From Streptomyces roseolus (lineage in GTDB: Bacteria; Actinomycetota; Actinomycetes; Streptomycetales; Streptomycetaceae), in NCBI RefSeq assembly GCF_014649855.1, contig NZ_BMTV01000024.1, forward strand, positions 81,157 to 145,156: DNA of 64,000 nt, read 5' to 3'. Each line of letters begins with the position of its first letter. Position 1 is the stretch's first letter. Shown here one piece after another: positions 16,800 to 25,637 of this stretch. The notes under the pieces are model-generated. The model ran no database searches and was not told the origin of the DNA. It saw only the letters and a list, made by a program, of their open reading frames with translations. The position numbers and the translations under genes were made by a program.

Positions 16800-18321
16800 G
16801 GACCAGCGTCATGGGAGCTTCGATGGCGTAGTTGAACTGGCCGCGACGGTGGAGGAACAGCCTCTGATCCGCGTAGTGCAACGGGTCCTCCATGGCCGCG
16901 TCGACCATCTCCTTGTCCGGCGCGGTGTGGATCCCCTGGTCCGGCATCTCCATGAGCCGGGTCGCCTCGCCGTCCGCGGCCGAGAGGTGCAGCACCTTGC
17001 TGCCGCGCATGCTGGAGGGCTGCATGTACACCGTGAGGCCGCCGCTGTCGGCCCGGACCGGGGACAGGTTCCGCCAGCTCTTCTCCGGCGGGGAGAAGGA
17101 CCACTTCCGCCTGCCGGTGGCGATGTCGAACGCCTCGAGGGAGTCGGACTCCCCGGCGTCGTGGGTCGCCACCAGGTAGAGGGTGTCGCGAGTGGCGAGG
17201 ACGCCGCCGCAGCGCCGCTGGTAGTTCTCGCAACCGGTCGCGTGGGTCTCCTTGACCTTCCAGGTGGCGCGCGCCCTGCCCTGGGGGGAGAGGGAGACCA
17301 GGCGGTCGGGGGCGTACGCGTCGGAAGGGCCCGGGTTGACGCCGACGACCAGGGGGTCGGCGGACGCGATCCACAGGTCGGTCGCGTACGCCGTGTACAG
17401 CCACTTCGCCTTCCCGGTCGAAGGGTCGCGGTGGCCGACCCGGTGCGTGCCGCCCTTCCAGTCCCCTCCGCACAGGGCGTGGGTGACGAGCGCCTTGCCG
17501 CCCTTGTGCTCCTCGCCGGAGCACCCCTGGGCGGGCGCGGTCCACACCGGCTTCCCCGTGGACAGCCGGAACCCGAAGGAGCCACCCGCCGCGGCGGCCT
17601 CGTCACCCATCGTGGGCCAGCCGACGGCAGCCACCTGATCGGTGACGGCGACCGTCAGGCCCAGCCCCAGGGGCCGGAGCGACGTCTTCAGCGCCGTGCG
17701 CCAGACGACGCCGCCCCGGGCGATGTCGATGACGGCGAAGCGGGTGCAGGGGCTCTTCGGTTCCTTGCCGCTCCGGTACGCGACCGCGACCAGGCCGTTC
17801 GCCGACTGCGTGGGGGAGGCTCCGCAGATGTCGCCGTCGAGCGGAACCGACCACCGCACGCGGCCGGTCGCGGCGTCGTAGCCCGTGACCGCGTCCGACA
17901 CGCCGGTCGCGTACGTCGTCCCCGAGAGCCAGGCCCCCGGCGCCGACACCCTCCGTCCGTCCCGCTCGGCTGCCGGAGCGCCGATCTTCCAGGCGACCTT
18001 CCCCTCGGTACTCGGCCGCGTCGGCGACGGCGACGCCGACGCGGACGTCGGCGCGCTCGAAGCCGACGGCGGGACGGAACCCTTCCCCGAGTCGTCCCGG
18101 GTTCCCGAACCGCCCGTCGCCCACACGAGACCGCCCGCCACCACCGCGAGCGCCACCGCCGCCGCTCCGACCAGCACGGCCGGCCGCCGCCACCCGCGCC
18201 GGGGAGACGGACCGGGCGGCTGCGACGGCGGAGGGGGAGGGAACGGAGGCGGGTACGAGCCGTAGTGAGAGGGAGAGTGCGAGTGCGACGGCGGCACGGG
18301 CGGCATCGGTTGCTGCGACAC
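16786..18321 (-). CDS. Membrane-anchored PQQ-like beta-propeller protein
   Basis: 511 residues from GTG 18321 (VSQQPMPPVPPS, a typical N-terminus of this group; ATG 15 bases on is an alternative, and the ribosome-binding site is weak). A cytoplasmic Pro-rich tail (about 1-45) is followed by one membrane helix (PAVLVGAAAVALAVVAGGLVWA), a Ser/Thr/Pro-rich linker and an extracellular domain with repeated blades of the PQQ_2 type (VTGYDAATGRVRWSVPL, FGFRLSTGKPVWTAPA, FDIATGRRKWSFS). Such single-pass propellers are common in Streptomyces, sometimes beside Ser/Thr kinases; none is here. It is probably a ligand- or protein-binding surface scaffold. No PQQ-dependent catalytic residues can be identified. 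Confidence 0.8.
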   Translation of the reverse strand: MSQQPMPPVPPSHSHSPSHYGSYPPPFPPPPPSQPPGPSPRRGWRRPAVLVGAAAVALAVVAGGLVWATGGSGTRDDSGKGSVPPSASSAPTSASASPSPTRPSTEGKVAWKIGAPAAERDGRRVSAPGAWLSGTTYATGVSDAVTGYDAATGRVRWSVPLDGDICGASPTQSANGLVAVAYRSGKEPKSPCTRFAVIDIARGGVVWRTALKTSLRPLGLGLTVAVTDQVAAVGWPTMGDEAAAAGGSFGFRLSTGKPVWTAPAQGCSGEEHKGGKALVTHALCGGDWKGGTHRVGHRDPSTGKAKWLYTAYATDLWIASADPLVVGVNPGPSDAYAPDRLVSLSPQGRARATWKVKETHATGCENYQRRCGGVLATRDTLYLVATHDAGESDSLEAFDIATGRRKWSFSPPEKSWRNLSPVRADSGGLTVYMQPSSMRGSKVLHLSAADGEATRLMEMPDQGIHTAPDKEMVDAAMEDPLHYADQRLFLHRRGQFNYAIEAPMTLVLTTR

Positions 18322-18451
18322 GCGGAACACCAGACCTTGATCGACGGCAGGACACAGCACCCTAACCCGTCGCCATCGCAAAGCAGTCGGGTGGCCCGAC
18401 CGGCCGCTCCGCACAGGCGCACGGTCCGAGGAACGGCGACCGGCGACGGCT

Positions 18452-19447
18452 TCACAGGGTGCGGAGCGCCGCCTCGACGGCCTCGACGACGCCTCCGTGG
18501 GCGGCCGGGGCGACCCGAAGGCCACGGCCCACGGGCACGGGCGCCTGCCGCCCGATCCGGTCCAGGACCCGCGCGAAGTTCTTGTCGGCCGTCAGGAACA
18601 CGTCGCAGTCCGGCAGATGGGAGGCGTGCTGCACGTCGCGGGGATTGCCACCGGTGACCTTCATGTCCGTCTGGACGGTCTGGGCCGCCCAACGGAGCCA
18701 GTTGCGGGGCATGTTCGCGGCATCCACCCCGTACAGCCAGAAGCGGTTGAACTCCTCGCGGGAGGCGCACATGGCACGCAGGTCGACACGGGCCCCGACC
18801 CAGTCCGCGCCGGTGGCGTCCTCGTGCGTCAGCACCGAACGGCGGCCCACGGCGAAGTAACGCCAGTACACCTCCTGTGTCAGCGGCCGCCACGCCGCGA
18901 TCCGGTCGCCGGGCCGCCACCCGAGCCGCGGCCCGGGCGCGGTCTCCTCGGAGGGGAACGCGGTGATGCGGGACAGGTCGCCGACGTCGAACTTCCCCGC
19001 GCGCCACTCCTTCTGCTGCGTCTTCTGGACGTCGACCAGGTGCTTCGCCGTACGGTCCGCGTGCCGGGCCGGAGCGATCTCGCGGAAGAGGTCGTGGGAG
19101 TCGAGGGCCCGCCGCCAGACCGTCTTCGTCCAGAAAGTGCGCAGGCTCGCCTCGCGGCCGGTGTCGGGCACCGCACGCGCCCACTCCGGGCGCAGGCGCC
19201 GTACCTCTCCGACGACCTCCTCGGCCTCCAGGTCGGCCTCGCTCCGCAACCGCTCGTCGGTACCGGTCACGAGGGCCCTCACGATGGCCTCCCGCTTGTC
19301 GGGCCGGGGGTGCTGGAGCACCTCCAGCAGGACACCCGGCGGGGTCACCACACGGTGCCCCAGGGAGCGGACGAGCGCCTTGAACCGGTCGCCCGCCTGC
19401 TCGTCCCCCAGGTACGACCAGATGTTGTTGTCCAGCATGATCCTCAA
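18452..19447 (-). CDS. PIN-like domain protein (putative ribonuclease)
   Basis: 331 residues from TTG 19447 (MRIMLDNNIW), chosen because it keeps the first beta-strand before the Asp and has AAGGGG upstream; ATG 19438 is possible. The N-terminal LDNNIWSYLGDE and C-terminal NPRDVQHASHLPDCDVFLTADKNFARVLDRI hold the acidic residues expected of a PIN-type RNase (D, D, D). The long middle (about 80-230) is helical and unusual for a toxin-type PIN protein of ~130 residues. No antitoxin gene adjoins it, so it is not a standard toxin-antitoxin pair. Function is a guess from fold. Confidence 0.65.
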   Translation of the reverse strand: MRIMLDNNIWSYLGDEQAGDRFKALVRSLGHRVVTPPGVLLEVLQHPRPDKREAIVRALVTGTDERLRSEADLEAEEVVGEVRRLRPEWARAVPDTGREASLRTFWTKTVWRRALDSHDLFREIAPARHADRTAKHLVDVQKTQQKEWRAGKFDVGDLSRITAFPSEETAPGPRLGWRPGDRIAAWRPLTQEVYWRYFAVGRRSVLTHEDATGADWVGARVDLRAMCASREEFNRFWLYGVDAANMPRNWLRWAAQTVQTDMKVTGGNPRDVQHASHLPDCDVFLTADKNFARVLDRIGRQAPVPVGRGLRVAPAAHGGVVEAVEAALRTL

Positions 19448-19671
19448 GCAGGCCCCTTCCCGCGACGGCCGACGCCGCCCCGCCCCGAACGCGACAGGGC
19501 CGGGGGGCGACTCTCGGACCAGCATCTCAGCGGGCACTGACAATCGACCGTCAACGACCGGCGGCCGCTTCACCGTCACGCCTCGCTCTGTGCGTTCACG
19601 CGATCACCCACCGCTAGGATCGCGGGCGTTGCCGCCGCGACCGTGCGGCGGCCCGAGAGAGGGACGCACCG

Positions 19672-19965
19672 ATGGCCATCATCGTCACCTTCGACTTCCC
19701 CGGCGCCGGACAGGAGCTCTACGACACGGTCGTCGAGCGGATGACGAACGGCAGGGGCTTCACCCGCTTCGCGGACCTCCCGGTCGTGGGTCTCGTCTCG
19801 CACGCGGCGGGGACGGCCGACGGCGTGTTCCGCGTGACCGAGGTCTGGGAGAGCCAGGAGGCCCTGGAAACCCACGCGAAGGCCTTCGGTCCGATCCTGG
19901 CCGAGCTCGGCCACGCCGACGTCCGGCCCACGATCGTCCCGGCCCACAACTTCGTCGTCGCGTAA
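19672..19965 (+). CDS. Small ABM-like alpha/beta-barrel protein
   Basis: 97 residues: MAIIVTFDFPGAGQELYDTVVERM then GLVSHAAGTADGVFRVTEVWESQEALETHAKAF. The strand-helix-strand layout with VTEVWES and a following Phe is that of the dimeric alpha/beta-barrel (antibiotic-biosynthesis-monooxygenase-like) superfamily. GAGGGA lies 9 bases before the ATG. No substrate can be proposed; many such proteins have no known activity. It stands alone between divergent and convergent neighbours. Confidence 0.65.
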   Translation: MAIIVTFDFPGAGQELYDTVVERMTNGRGFTRFADLPVVGLVSHAAGTADGVFRVTEVWESQEALETHAKAFGPILAELGHADVRPTIVPAHNFVVA

Positions 19966-20130
19966 GGCCGGAGGCCGAAGGTCGAGGGCCGCCGGTCCGG
20001 AGCCCGTCGCCGCCCGTCCCTCCGACGCCGGCGACGGCACTCGGCGGACGGACCCGGCCATTCACCGGCGCAAAGAAGCAGGCTCCCGCGGTTCCGTGGC
20101 GAGACGGCCGTGCCAGGGCCCGCCACCCCG

Positions 20131-20772
20131 CTACCGGAGCGGATCCTCCACGGCAGGGAACATGCGGGCGTAGGGGTCCGGTTCGCCCGTGAACGGATCC
20201 AGGCCGGCCCTGAACCGTCGCTCCTGCTCCCGCCGGCTCACGAAAGCGCCGGTCCGCTTCCAGAGCGACGCGTCCCCGAGCGGACAGGCGTCGAACCGGC
20301 CCAGCATCATGCGGGTGAGGAACTGGACCATGGTGCGGTCGAACAGAGCCCACGGCGACTCGCCCCACGCGTGGTGCCGCCGCCAGGCCACGACGGGCCA
20401 CTCGTCCGGGTCCGGGCCGTTCATGAGCCAGCCCATCTCGTTCGCGTTCATTCCCGTGCCCCACGGCAACACGGCGTCGGCTCCCGACGCCACTCCCGGA
20501 ACTCCCGCGTCCTCCGCCCAGAGCCCGCGCAGCTCCTCCGTCCTGGCCCCGATGTGACACCCCTCCCACCCGCGCACGTCACCGGGGAGCGGCGGCAGTA
20601 TGACCAGGTCACCGATGTCGCCCACACCGTACGTGTCCAGCAGGGCCTTGTAGTCGCCCGGCAGCGCGGTCCCCAGCGCGTCCTCCGCCGCGTCCCAGTC
20701 GATCCGCTCGCCGCCGGCGAACTCCGCCGGCACGAGATCGAGCAGCGCGGCGACATCGGGATGCGTGGTCAT
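20131..20772 (-). CDS. SUKH (SMI1/KNR4) family protein
   Basis: 213 residues. The N-terminal half (IDWDAAEDALGTALPGDYKALLDTYGVGDIGDLVILPP) carries the SUKH signature LPxDYKxLLxxYG. The C-terminal half (LLPW-type start VLPWGTGMNANEMGWLMNGPDPDEWPVVAWRRHH) is the usual second part in actinobacterial members. SUKH proteins are known mainly as immunity proteins against secreted nuclease and other polymorphic toxins. No toxin gene adjoins this one, so it would be an orphan immunity gene or have another role. ATG 20772 has GGAG 7 bases upstream. It is divergent from a GNAT gene across a hexanucleotide repeat. Confidence 0.78.
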   Translation of the reverse strand: MTTHPDVAALLDLVPAEFAGGERIDWDAAEDALGTALPGDYKALLDTYGVGDIGDLVILPPLPGDVRGWEGCHIGARTEELRGLWAEDAGVPGVASGADAVLPWGTGMNANEMGWLMNGPDPDEWPVVAWRRHHAWGESPWALFDRTMVQFLTRMMLGRFDACPLGDASLWKRTGAFVSRREQERRFRAGLDPFTGEPDPYARMFPAVEDPLR

Positions 20773-20820
20773 GGGGGAGCTCCTTGAGGTCGATGACGGG
20801 CAGCGTCGACCGAGCGTAGG

Positions 20821-20850
20821 GCCGGTGCCGGTGCCGGTGCCGGTGCCGGT
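20821..20850. repeat. GCCGGT hexanucleotide microsatellite
   Basis: Five perfect tandem copies of GCCGGT, between the divergent SUKH and GNAT genes. Copy number could vary by slippage and alter promoter spacing. Confidence 0.85.
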
Positions 20851-20932
20851 CCGGGTACTGGGGCGGTGGCGATGGCGCGTTCCGGCGGTCCGGCTTGCGC
20901 CGGCGTGCCCTGATGCGGGCATGGTAAGGAGC

Positions 20933-21499
20933 GTGTCGACACCCTTCATCGTTCCCCGGATCGCCGCAAGCGACGGCCTGGTGCTGAGGCCCTGGCGCCT
21001 CGACGACCTGCCGCTGGTGCGGGAGGCGGCGGAGGACGCGTACATTCCGCTGGTCACCACCGTGCCCAGCCCCTACACCCACGCCGAGGGCGTCGCCTTC
21101 ATCGCCCGCCAGGAGGACCGGGCGCTCAGCCGCACGGGCTACCCGTTCGTCATGGCCGAGGCGGCGGGAGACCGCGGCCTCGGCGCGATCGGTCTCTGGC
21201 CGGACGCAGGCGGCCAGGGCCGTGCCTCCGTGGGCTACTGGGTGGCGGGTTCCGCCCGTGGCAAGGGCATCGCCACGGTGGGCCTGCGCGCGGTCGCGGC
21301 CTGGGCGTTGCGCGACCTCGCCCTCGCGCGCGTGGAGCTGTACGTCGAACCCTGGAACACCGCCTCCCGCAAGACGGCCGTCCACGCGGGCTTCACCCAT
21401 GAAGGCCACCTCCGCGGCTACCGGTCGGTGGGCGGTGAACGACGCGACATGCTGCTCTGCTCCCGGATCACCGCGGACCTGACCGACGCCGACGGTTGA
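20933..21499 (+). CDS. GNAT N-acetyltransferase (RimJ/RimL type)
   Basis: 188 residues from GTG 20933; an ATG 12 bases upstream is an alternative, as AGGAG sits only 2 bases before the GTG. LVLRPWRLDDLPLVREAAED opens the fold. GYWVAGSARGKGIATVGLRAVAAWAL is the acetyl-CoA pyrophosphate loop (R/Q-x-x-G-x-G/A) and VELYVEPWNTASRKTAVHAGFTHEGHLRGY is the C-terminal motif of RimJ/RimL-like enzymes that acetylate N-termini or small amines. The substrate is unknown. Confidence 0.8.
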   Translation: MSTPFIVPRIAASDGLVLRPWRLDDLPLVREAAEDAYIPLVTTVPSPYTHAEGVAFIARQEDRALSRTGYPFVMAEAAGDRGLGAIGLWPDAGGQGRASVGYWVAGSARGKGIATVGLRAVAAWALRDLALARVELYVEPWNTASRKTAVHAGFTHEGHLRGYRSVGGERRDMLLCSRITADLTDADG

Positions 21500-21550
21500 G
21501 CCGGCGGGTCCCCGACCGGCCTCTGGAACCGTACGGGGGACGCCTCGCCC

Positions 21551-22483
21551 CTACCGGCCTTCGGTGAGGAACCCGGCCAAGCGTTCCGCGAACTCGGTGA
21601 GCGAGTCCAGCCGCGGACCGCCGCGGGCGACGCGGAAACCGTGTCGACGACCCCAGAACGCGGCCTCGACGGCGTGGAACTGCGCCCAACGGCGTACCCG
21701 TTCCCGGTCGAGTTCCGCTGCCTCGGCGAAGACGTCGAGGACCCGGTCGGCGGCCCCGCGCAGGTCGTCCGCTCCGAGGAGCGTCAGTGCCCGGGACTTC
21801 AGCAGCGTGCCGCCGTCGTAGGCGGGATCGCCCGCGCGTCCCTTGGGGTCGACGGCCAGCCACGGCTCCCGTTCGGCGCGCAGGATGTTCCGTCCGTGCA
21901 GATCGCCGTGGACGAGGGTGTCCGGTTGCTCCGGGCCCAGTTCCCGGACGGTGTCCACGGCGGCGTGCAGTACGCGCGGAGGCATCGCGTGCGGCAACCG
22001 CCGCGCGTCCTCGCGGAGCCGGGCCTCCCAGGCGTCGGCCTGCTCGCGCAGCCGGGGCAGACCGGGCGGCGCGGGAACGGCGAGGCGGCGATTGAGCCGA
22101 CCGGCGACCGCCGCGACCTCGTCACCGTCCTCCACCTCCGCCAGGGTCGTCGACCGGGCCCGTTCCAGGAGCATCGCGAACCGCTCGTCGTCGCGCTCGT
22201 GCAGCAGCACGGCCCCGCGCCCGCCCCACGCGACGAACGCGTCCGGCTCATGGACGTTCCCGGGATGGGGGAACGACACCTTCAGCACCGCTCCTTCCCC
22301 GGACCCCCGTCGCACCGGAACGATGACGCCGACACCCCCGTGCATCACCGCACCGTCCGGAGCGCAGTGCCACCGACCCAGCAAATCCTCGATGAGGCCC
22401 GGCAGTTCGGCGAGCCAGGCCACCCCGGCCTCGCCCTCCCGGCCGACGGTGCTGTGTACGAACTCCTCGGGCACATCGATCAT
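21551..22483 (-). CDS. APH(6)/hydroxyurea-type antibiotic phosphotransferase
   Basis: 310 residues. It belongs to the APH_6_hur kinases, which phosphorylate streptomycin (position 6) or hydroxyurea. Seen: VLKVSFP with the ATP-binding Lys, VHGDLHGRNILRA near 193 (Brenner motif HGDLHxxN with catalytic Asp) and AVDPKGRAGDPAYDGGTLL (metal-binding Asp and the family-specific DPKG/GDPAYD). Residues fit an active enzyme. No streptomycin gene cluster is in the window, so it may be a stand-alone self-protection or housekeeping kinase; the true substrate needs testing. The start (MIDVPEEF) at 22483 fits the family N-terminus. Confidence 0.82.
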   Translation of the reverse strand: MIDVPEEFVHSTVGREGEAGVAWLAELPGLIEDLLGRWHCAPDGAVMHGGVGVIVPVRRGSGEGAVLKVSFPHPGNVHEPDAFVAWGGRGAVLLHERDDERFAMLLERARSTTLAEVEDGDEVAAVAGRLNRRLAVPAPPGLPRLREQADAWEARLREDARRLPHAMPPRVLHAAVDTVRELGPEQPDTLVHGDLHGRNILRAEREPWLAVDPKGRAGDPAYDGGTLLKSRALTLLGADDLRGAADRVLDVFAEAAELDRERVRRWAQFHAVEAAFWGRRHGFRVARGGPRLDSLTEFAERLAGFLTEGR

Positions 22484-22765
22484 CCGGGCACCCTACGCGT
22501 CCGGCGACCCGCGACGGGTCGGGGCCACCCGCCGCCGGTTCCGGCGTTCCGCCGGGCGGGAATCCGCTCGCGGCTCGGCGGTTTCCCCCGCCGGGCGTCG
22601 ACGGGCCCGATCCGGACGGGCCGCGACCTGCGCGTCTTCACGTGGTGTCGTGACACGTCGGCCTCGTCTGCCCCATGCCGTGCGGGAGGGCAGGCGGTTG
22701 TCACAGGCCGGAGCCACCGTGGGCGGTGGTGAAGGGACGGGCGGAGGGCGGGGCCTGTGCGACGA
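22484..22765. other. Gap before the MarR remnant
   Basis: About 280 bases between the kinase start and the remnant of a MarR gene. It should contain the kinase promoter (reading left). I see no gene and no clear motif. Confidence 0.3.
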
Positions 22766-22990
22766 TCATCGCCCCCGCTGCGGGCCGAGGGCGGTGTGGG
22801 CGGCCGTCAGGAAGCGTCGTACGGCGTCCCGTTCGACGGGGTCGAAGGAATCCAGCACGTCCAGCAGCCCGTCGATGACGGGGCCGAAGAAGTCCTGCCC
22901 CAGACGGATGGCCTCCGGTTCGACGCGCAGCACGACCCGGCGCCGGTCGCGGTCGTCGCGGACCCGGACCACGTCGACCGGTCCGCCGCC
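22766..22990 (-). pseudogene. MarR-family regulator, 3' fragment
   Basis: The frame ending at 22766 reads VDVVRVRDDRDRRRVVLRVEP and continues with FFGPVIDGLLDVLDSFDPVERDAVRRFL. This is the wing (VRDxRDRRRVVL) and C-terminal dimerisation helices of a MarR repressor, about 75 residues. The N-terminal ~85 residues with the recognition helix are absent and the frame runs into unrelated sequence on the right. The fragment stops exactly where the divergent HEAT fragment begins. Confidence 0.65.
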
Positions 22991-23743
22991 GGCTTCATCC
23001 TGAGCGAACGCCGCAGCAAGGAGACGTGGACCGCGGTGACGGCGTACCGGCACAGCCCACGTCCGGAGCACCGGAGCTTCGTCGTGGACGTCGCCTTCGG
23101 CCACCTCGTCTCCTTCGGGGGCTGGATGAACTCCTACGAGGCGGAGGTGACGGAACTGCTCACCGCCTGGGCGCGGGACGGAGACGACGACCCCGGAGTC
23201 CTGGCCCAGGTTCTCCGCGTCCTCGACGAGACGGACTGCGAGGAACCGGACGCCCTGGGGTTGCGCTACGCGACGCACCCGGACGCGCGCGTCCGAGCCC
23301 GGGTCCCGACGCTCCTGCGGAGCCGGGCCACCCCGCCCGCGCCTCCCGACGCGGCGGTCCGCGCCGCCCTGCTCGTACTCGCCGGGGACGACGACCGGGC
23401 GGTACGGACCTCCGCGGGCCGGGTGATGGGCGCGGAACACGACGGCGGTGCCGCGTTCACGAACGTCGTCGCGCGGCTGCTCCGGGATCCGGAGGTCCAG
23501 GTGCGCGCAGGCGTCGCCGAAGCCGCCGCGGCCGGCGACGACCGCTCGCCGGAACTCGCCGACGCCCTCGCGGCCCTCCTGGACGACCACGACTTCGACA
23601 CCCGGCTCAGTGCCGCCTACGGGCTTCTGAGGCGCGGCGATCCGCGCACCGGGGACGCGATCGGGCGGCTGGGGCAGCCCCCTCACCCCGCCTACGAGCA
23701 CGACCACCGCCTCTCCGCGCTCTTCCGGTGGGAGGGGTGTTGA
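22991..23743 (+). pseudogene. HEAT-repeat protein lacking its N-terminus
   Basis: The open frame reads ETWTAVTAYRHSPRPEHRSF, SFGGWMNSYEAEVTELLTAW, then at least four HEAT-like helical pairs (HPDARVRARVPTLLRS, DDRAVRTSAGRVMGAEHD, DPEVQVRAGVAEAAAAGD, DDHDFDTRLSAAYGLLRRGDP). The sequence upstream of any possible start still looks like part of the same protein, so the 5' end seems lost at about 22990. A shortened product could start at GTG 23036, with AAGGAG 12 bases before it. HEAT repeats are protein-binding scaffolds; the partner is unknown. Confidence 0.6.
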
Positions 23744-23766
23744 TCCGCGGTCGGGCGACCGGGGAC

Positions 23767-24576
23767 TCAGCGCCCCGCCACGACGAACGGATCGGTCAGG
23801 TGCGGTGTCGCCAGGTGGAGGGTGTGCGTGGCCCGGGCGCGCAACACCTGCTCCCGCGAGGCCCTGGCCCGGTGGGGGTCCATCTCGTGGGCGTAGGCGA
23901 GTTCCGGGTGGAGCAGTTGGATCGCGTGGACGAGCAAGTCGCCGGTCACGGCCAGGAGTTCGCCTCCGGACTCGACGAGGACGCTCTGGTGGCCGGGTGT
24001 GTGACCGGGCGTGGCGATCAGGCGCTCGCCGCTGTGCAGCGCGGCCTCGCCGTCGAGCAGCCGGAGTCGGCCGGCAGACCGGAGGGGATCGATCACGCGG
24101 GATCGCAGCGGGGGGTTGATCCGCTCCAGGGCGTCGAACTCCGCCCGCTGGAGCAGGTAGTGGGCGTTCGGGAAGAAGGGGCGGGCCTCCTCGCCGCCGA
24201 CGACGGCCCATCCCACGTGGTCCGTGTGGAGGTGCGTGAGCACCACGGTGTCCACCTCGGACGGCTCGATGCCCGCCGCGGCCAGCTCCGCCGGAAGCAC
24301 TCCGGGCACGGGCGCCCACGCGGCCGCCGGGCTGCCGGCCGGCCCGATCCCCGCGTCGACCAGCGTCACACCCCGGTCGCTGCGGATCGCGAACGCCCGG
24401 AACCGGAGCCACCAGCGCCCTTCGGCGTCGAGCGCACCGGGATCGAACCGGTCGGCCGCGGACCACTGTGCGGCGGTGGCGTCGGGGAACGCCTCCGCCC
24501 TGGGGGAGAAGAAGGGGCCTTCGCCGTCCGTGAGGGCGATGACGGTGTAGGGGCCGATCCGGAGGGAGGGGGACAT
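23767..24576 (-). CDS. Metallo-beta-lactamase-fold hydrolase
   Basis: 269 residues. VVLTHLHTDHVGWAVV near 110 is the HxHxDH metal motif, TPGHTPGHQSVLV supplies a further His, and AVTGDLLVHAIQLLHPELAY the bridging Asp and last His. The layout (long N-terminal segment, then EFDALERINPP) resembles quorum-quenching lactonases and arylsulfatase-like MBL proteins often labelled only as MBL hydrolases. It binds two Zn ions in the cytoplasm; there is no signal peptide. The start at 24576 has no strong ribosome-binding site. It converges on the truncated HEAT gene 23 bases away. Confidence 0.82.
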   Translation of the reverse strand: MSPSLRIGPYTVIALTDGEGPFFSPRAEAFPDATAAQWSAADRFDPGALDAEGRWWLRFRAFAIRSDRGVTLVDAGIGPAGSPAAAWAPVPGVLPAELAAAGIEPSEVDTVVLTHLHTDHVGWAVVGGEEARPFFPNAHYLLQRAEFDALERINPPLRSRVIDPLRSAGRLRLLDGEAALHSGERLIATPGHTPGHQSVLVESGGELLAVTGDLLVHAIQLLHPELAYAHEMDPHRARASREQVLRARATHTLHLATPHLTDPFVVAGR

Positions 24577-24971
24577 CCCACGGATGGTGCCACGGCCGGA
24601 CGGGCCGCGGTCAAGCGGATTGCCGGGCCTCCCGTTCGCCCGCTGCGGCCTCGCCGAGGCGCCGGGGACCGCGGGTGACCCGGCCCGCCGGACCGCGGTA
24701 CCGCGGGAAGGCCGCGGCCGGGCGGGCACCGACGCGGCGGATCCCGGACGCGGCGGGTCCCGGGCACGCTCCACCACCACCTGTCGGTCGCCGAGGCCGC
24801 CCGCGTGCCGGACCGGAGCGGGCTTCCGGCCGGCATGCCGGCGGGCGGCCGACGCGGCCGGCCCGTGGAACGGCGGCACCGGCTCGCGGAGGCGCTCACC
24901 CGGATCCATCCGGCGTACCGCCCCCGGAACACCGACCGGAGCCCCCTCCCCCTGGAGGACCCGAAGCGCCG
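24577..24971. other. 395-base gap without a convincing gene
   Basis: Several short open frames exist, as expected at this G+C, but none has family resemblance, a good ribosome-binding site or a consistent third-position bias. The promoter of the MBL gene should be at the left end. Confidence 0.4.
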
Positions 24972-25637
24972 TCAGGCAGCCGGGCCGGCTCCCTGAGTGA
25001 GGCCCGGTGGCACGCGCAGGGGCGCCGCCGTCGCCGCCGCGACCTGCTCGACGGTGACCCCCGGAGCCAGTTCGGCCAGGAGGAAGCCGTCGGGGGCGAT
25101 GTCCACGACGGCGAGGTCCGTGACCACGCGCTGGACGACGCCGCGCCCGGTCAGGGGCAGCCCGCACGTCTCGACGAGCTTGGGCGTGCCGTCCTTCGCG
25201 GTGTGCTCCATGAGCACGATGACCCGCCCGGCGCCGTGGACGAGGTCCATCGCACCGCCCATGCCCTTGACCATCTTGCCGGGGATCATCCAGTTGGCGA
25301 GGTCGCCCGAGGCGGAGACCTGCATGGCGCCGAGGACGGCCGCGTCGATGTGACCGCCGCGGATCATCCCGAAGGACAGCGCCGAGTCGAAGAACGAGGC
25401 GCCGGGCAGCGTCGTGACCGTCTCCTTGCCCGCGTTGATCAGGTCGGCGTCGAGCTCGTCCTCGGTGGGGTACGGGCCGACGCCGAGGATGCCGTTCTCG
25501 GACTGGAGCACGACCTCGATGCCGGGCGGGAGGTGGTTGGGAATGAGCGTCGGCAGGCCGATGCCGAGGTTCACGTGGCTGCCGTCGGTGAGCTCCCGGG
25601 CGGCGCGGGCCGCCATCTGCTCGCGGGTGAGGGCCAT
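24972..25637 (-). CDS. scoB: 3-oxoacid CoA-transferase subunit B
   Basis: 221 residues. Beta subunit of acetoacetate:succinyl-CoA transferase: moves CoA from succinyl-CoA to a 3-oxoacid such as acetoacetate. VNLGIGLPTLIPNHL opens it; SENGILGVGP holds the catalytic Glu (about 47) that forms the CoA thioester; DLANWMIPGKMVKGMGGAMDL is the family signature. It overlaps the end of subunit A by 4 bases (ATGA), so the two are translationally coupled in equal amounts. With the secreted esterase and 3-hydroxybutyrate dehydrogenase to the right it completes conversion of 3-hydroxybutyrate to acetoacetyl-CoA. PcaJ-like activity on 3-oxoadipate is possible, but no pca genes are present. Confidence 0.9.
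   Translation of the reverse strand: MALTREQMAARAARELTDGSHVNLGIGLPTLIPNHLPPGIEVVLQSENGILGVGPYPTEDELDADLINAGKETVTTLPGASFFDSALSFGMIRGGHIDAAVLGAMQVSASGDLANWMIPGKMVKGMGGAMDLVHGAGRVIVLMEHTAKDGTPKLVETCGLPLTGRGVVQRVVTDLAVVDIAPDGFLLAELAPGVTVEQVAAATAAPLRVPPGLTQGAGPAA

Noticed and set aside
18452..19447. PIN-type toxin of a toxin-antitoxin pair
   Set aside because: Twice the usual length and no antitoxin gene beside it.
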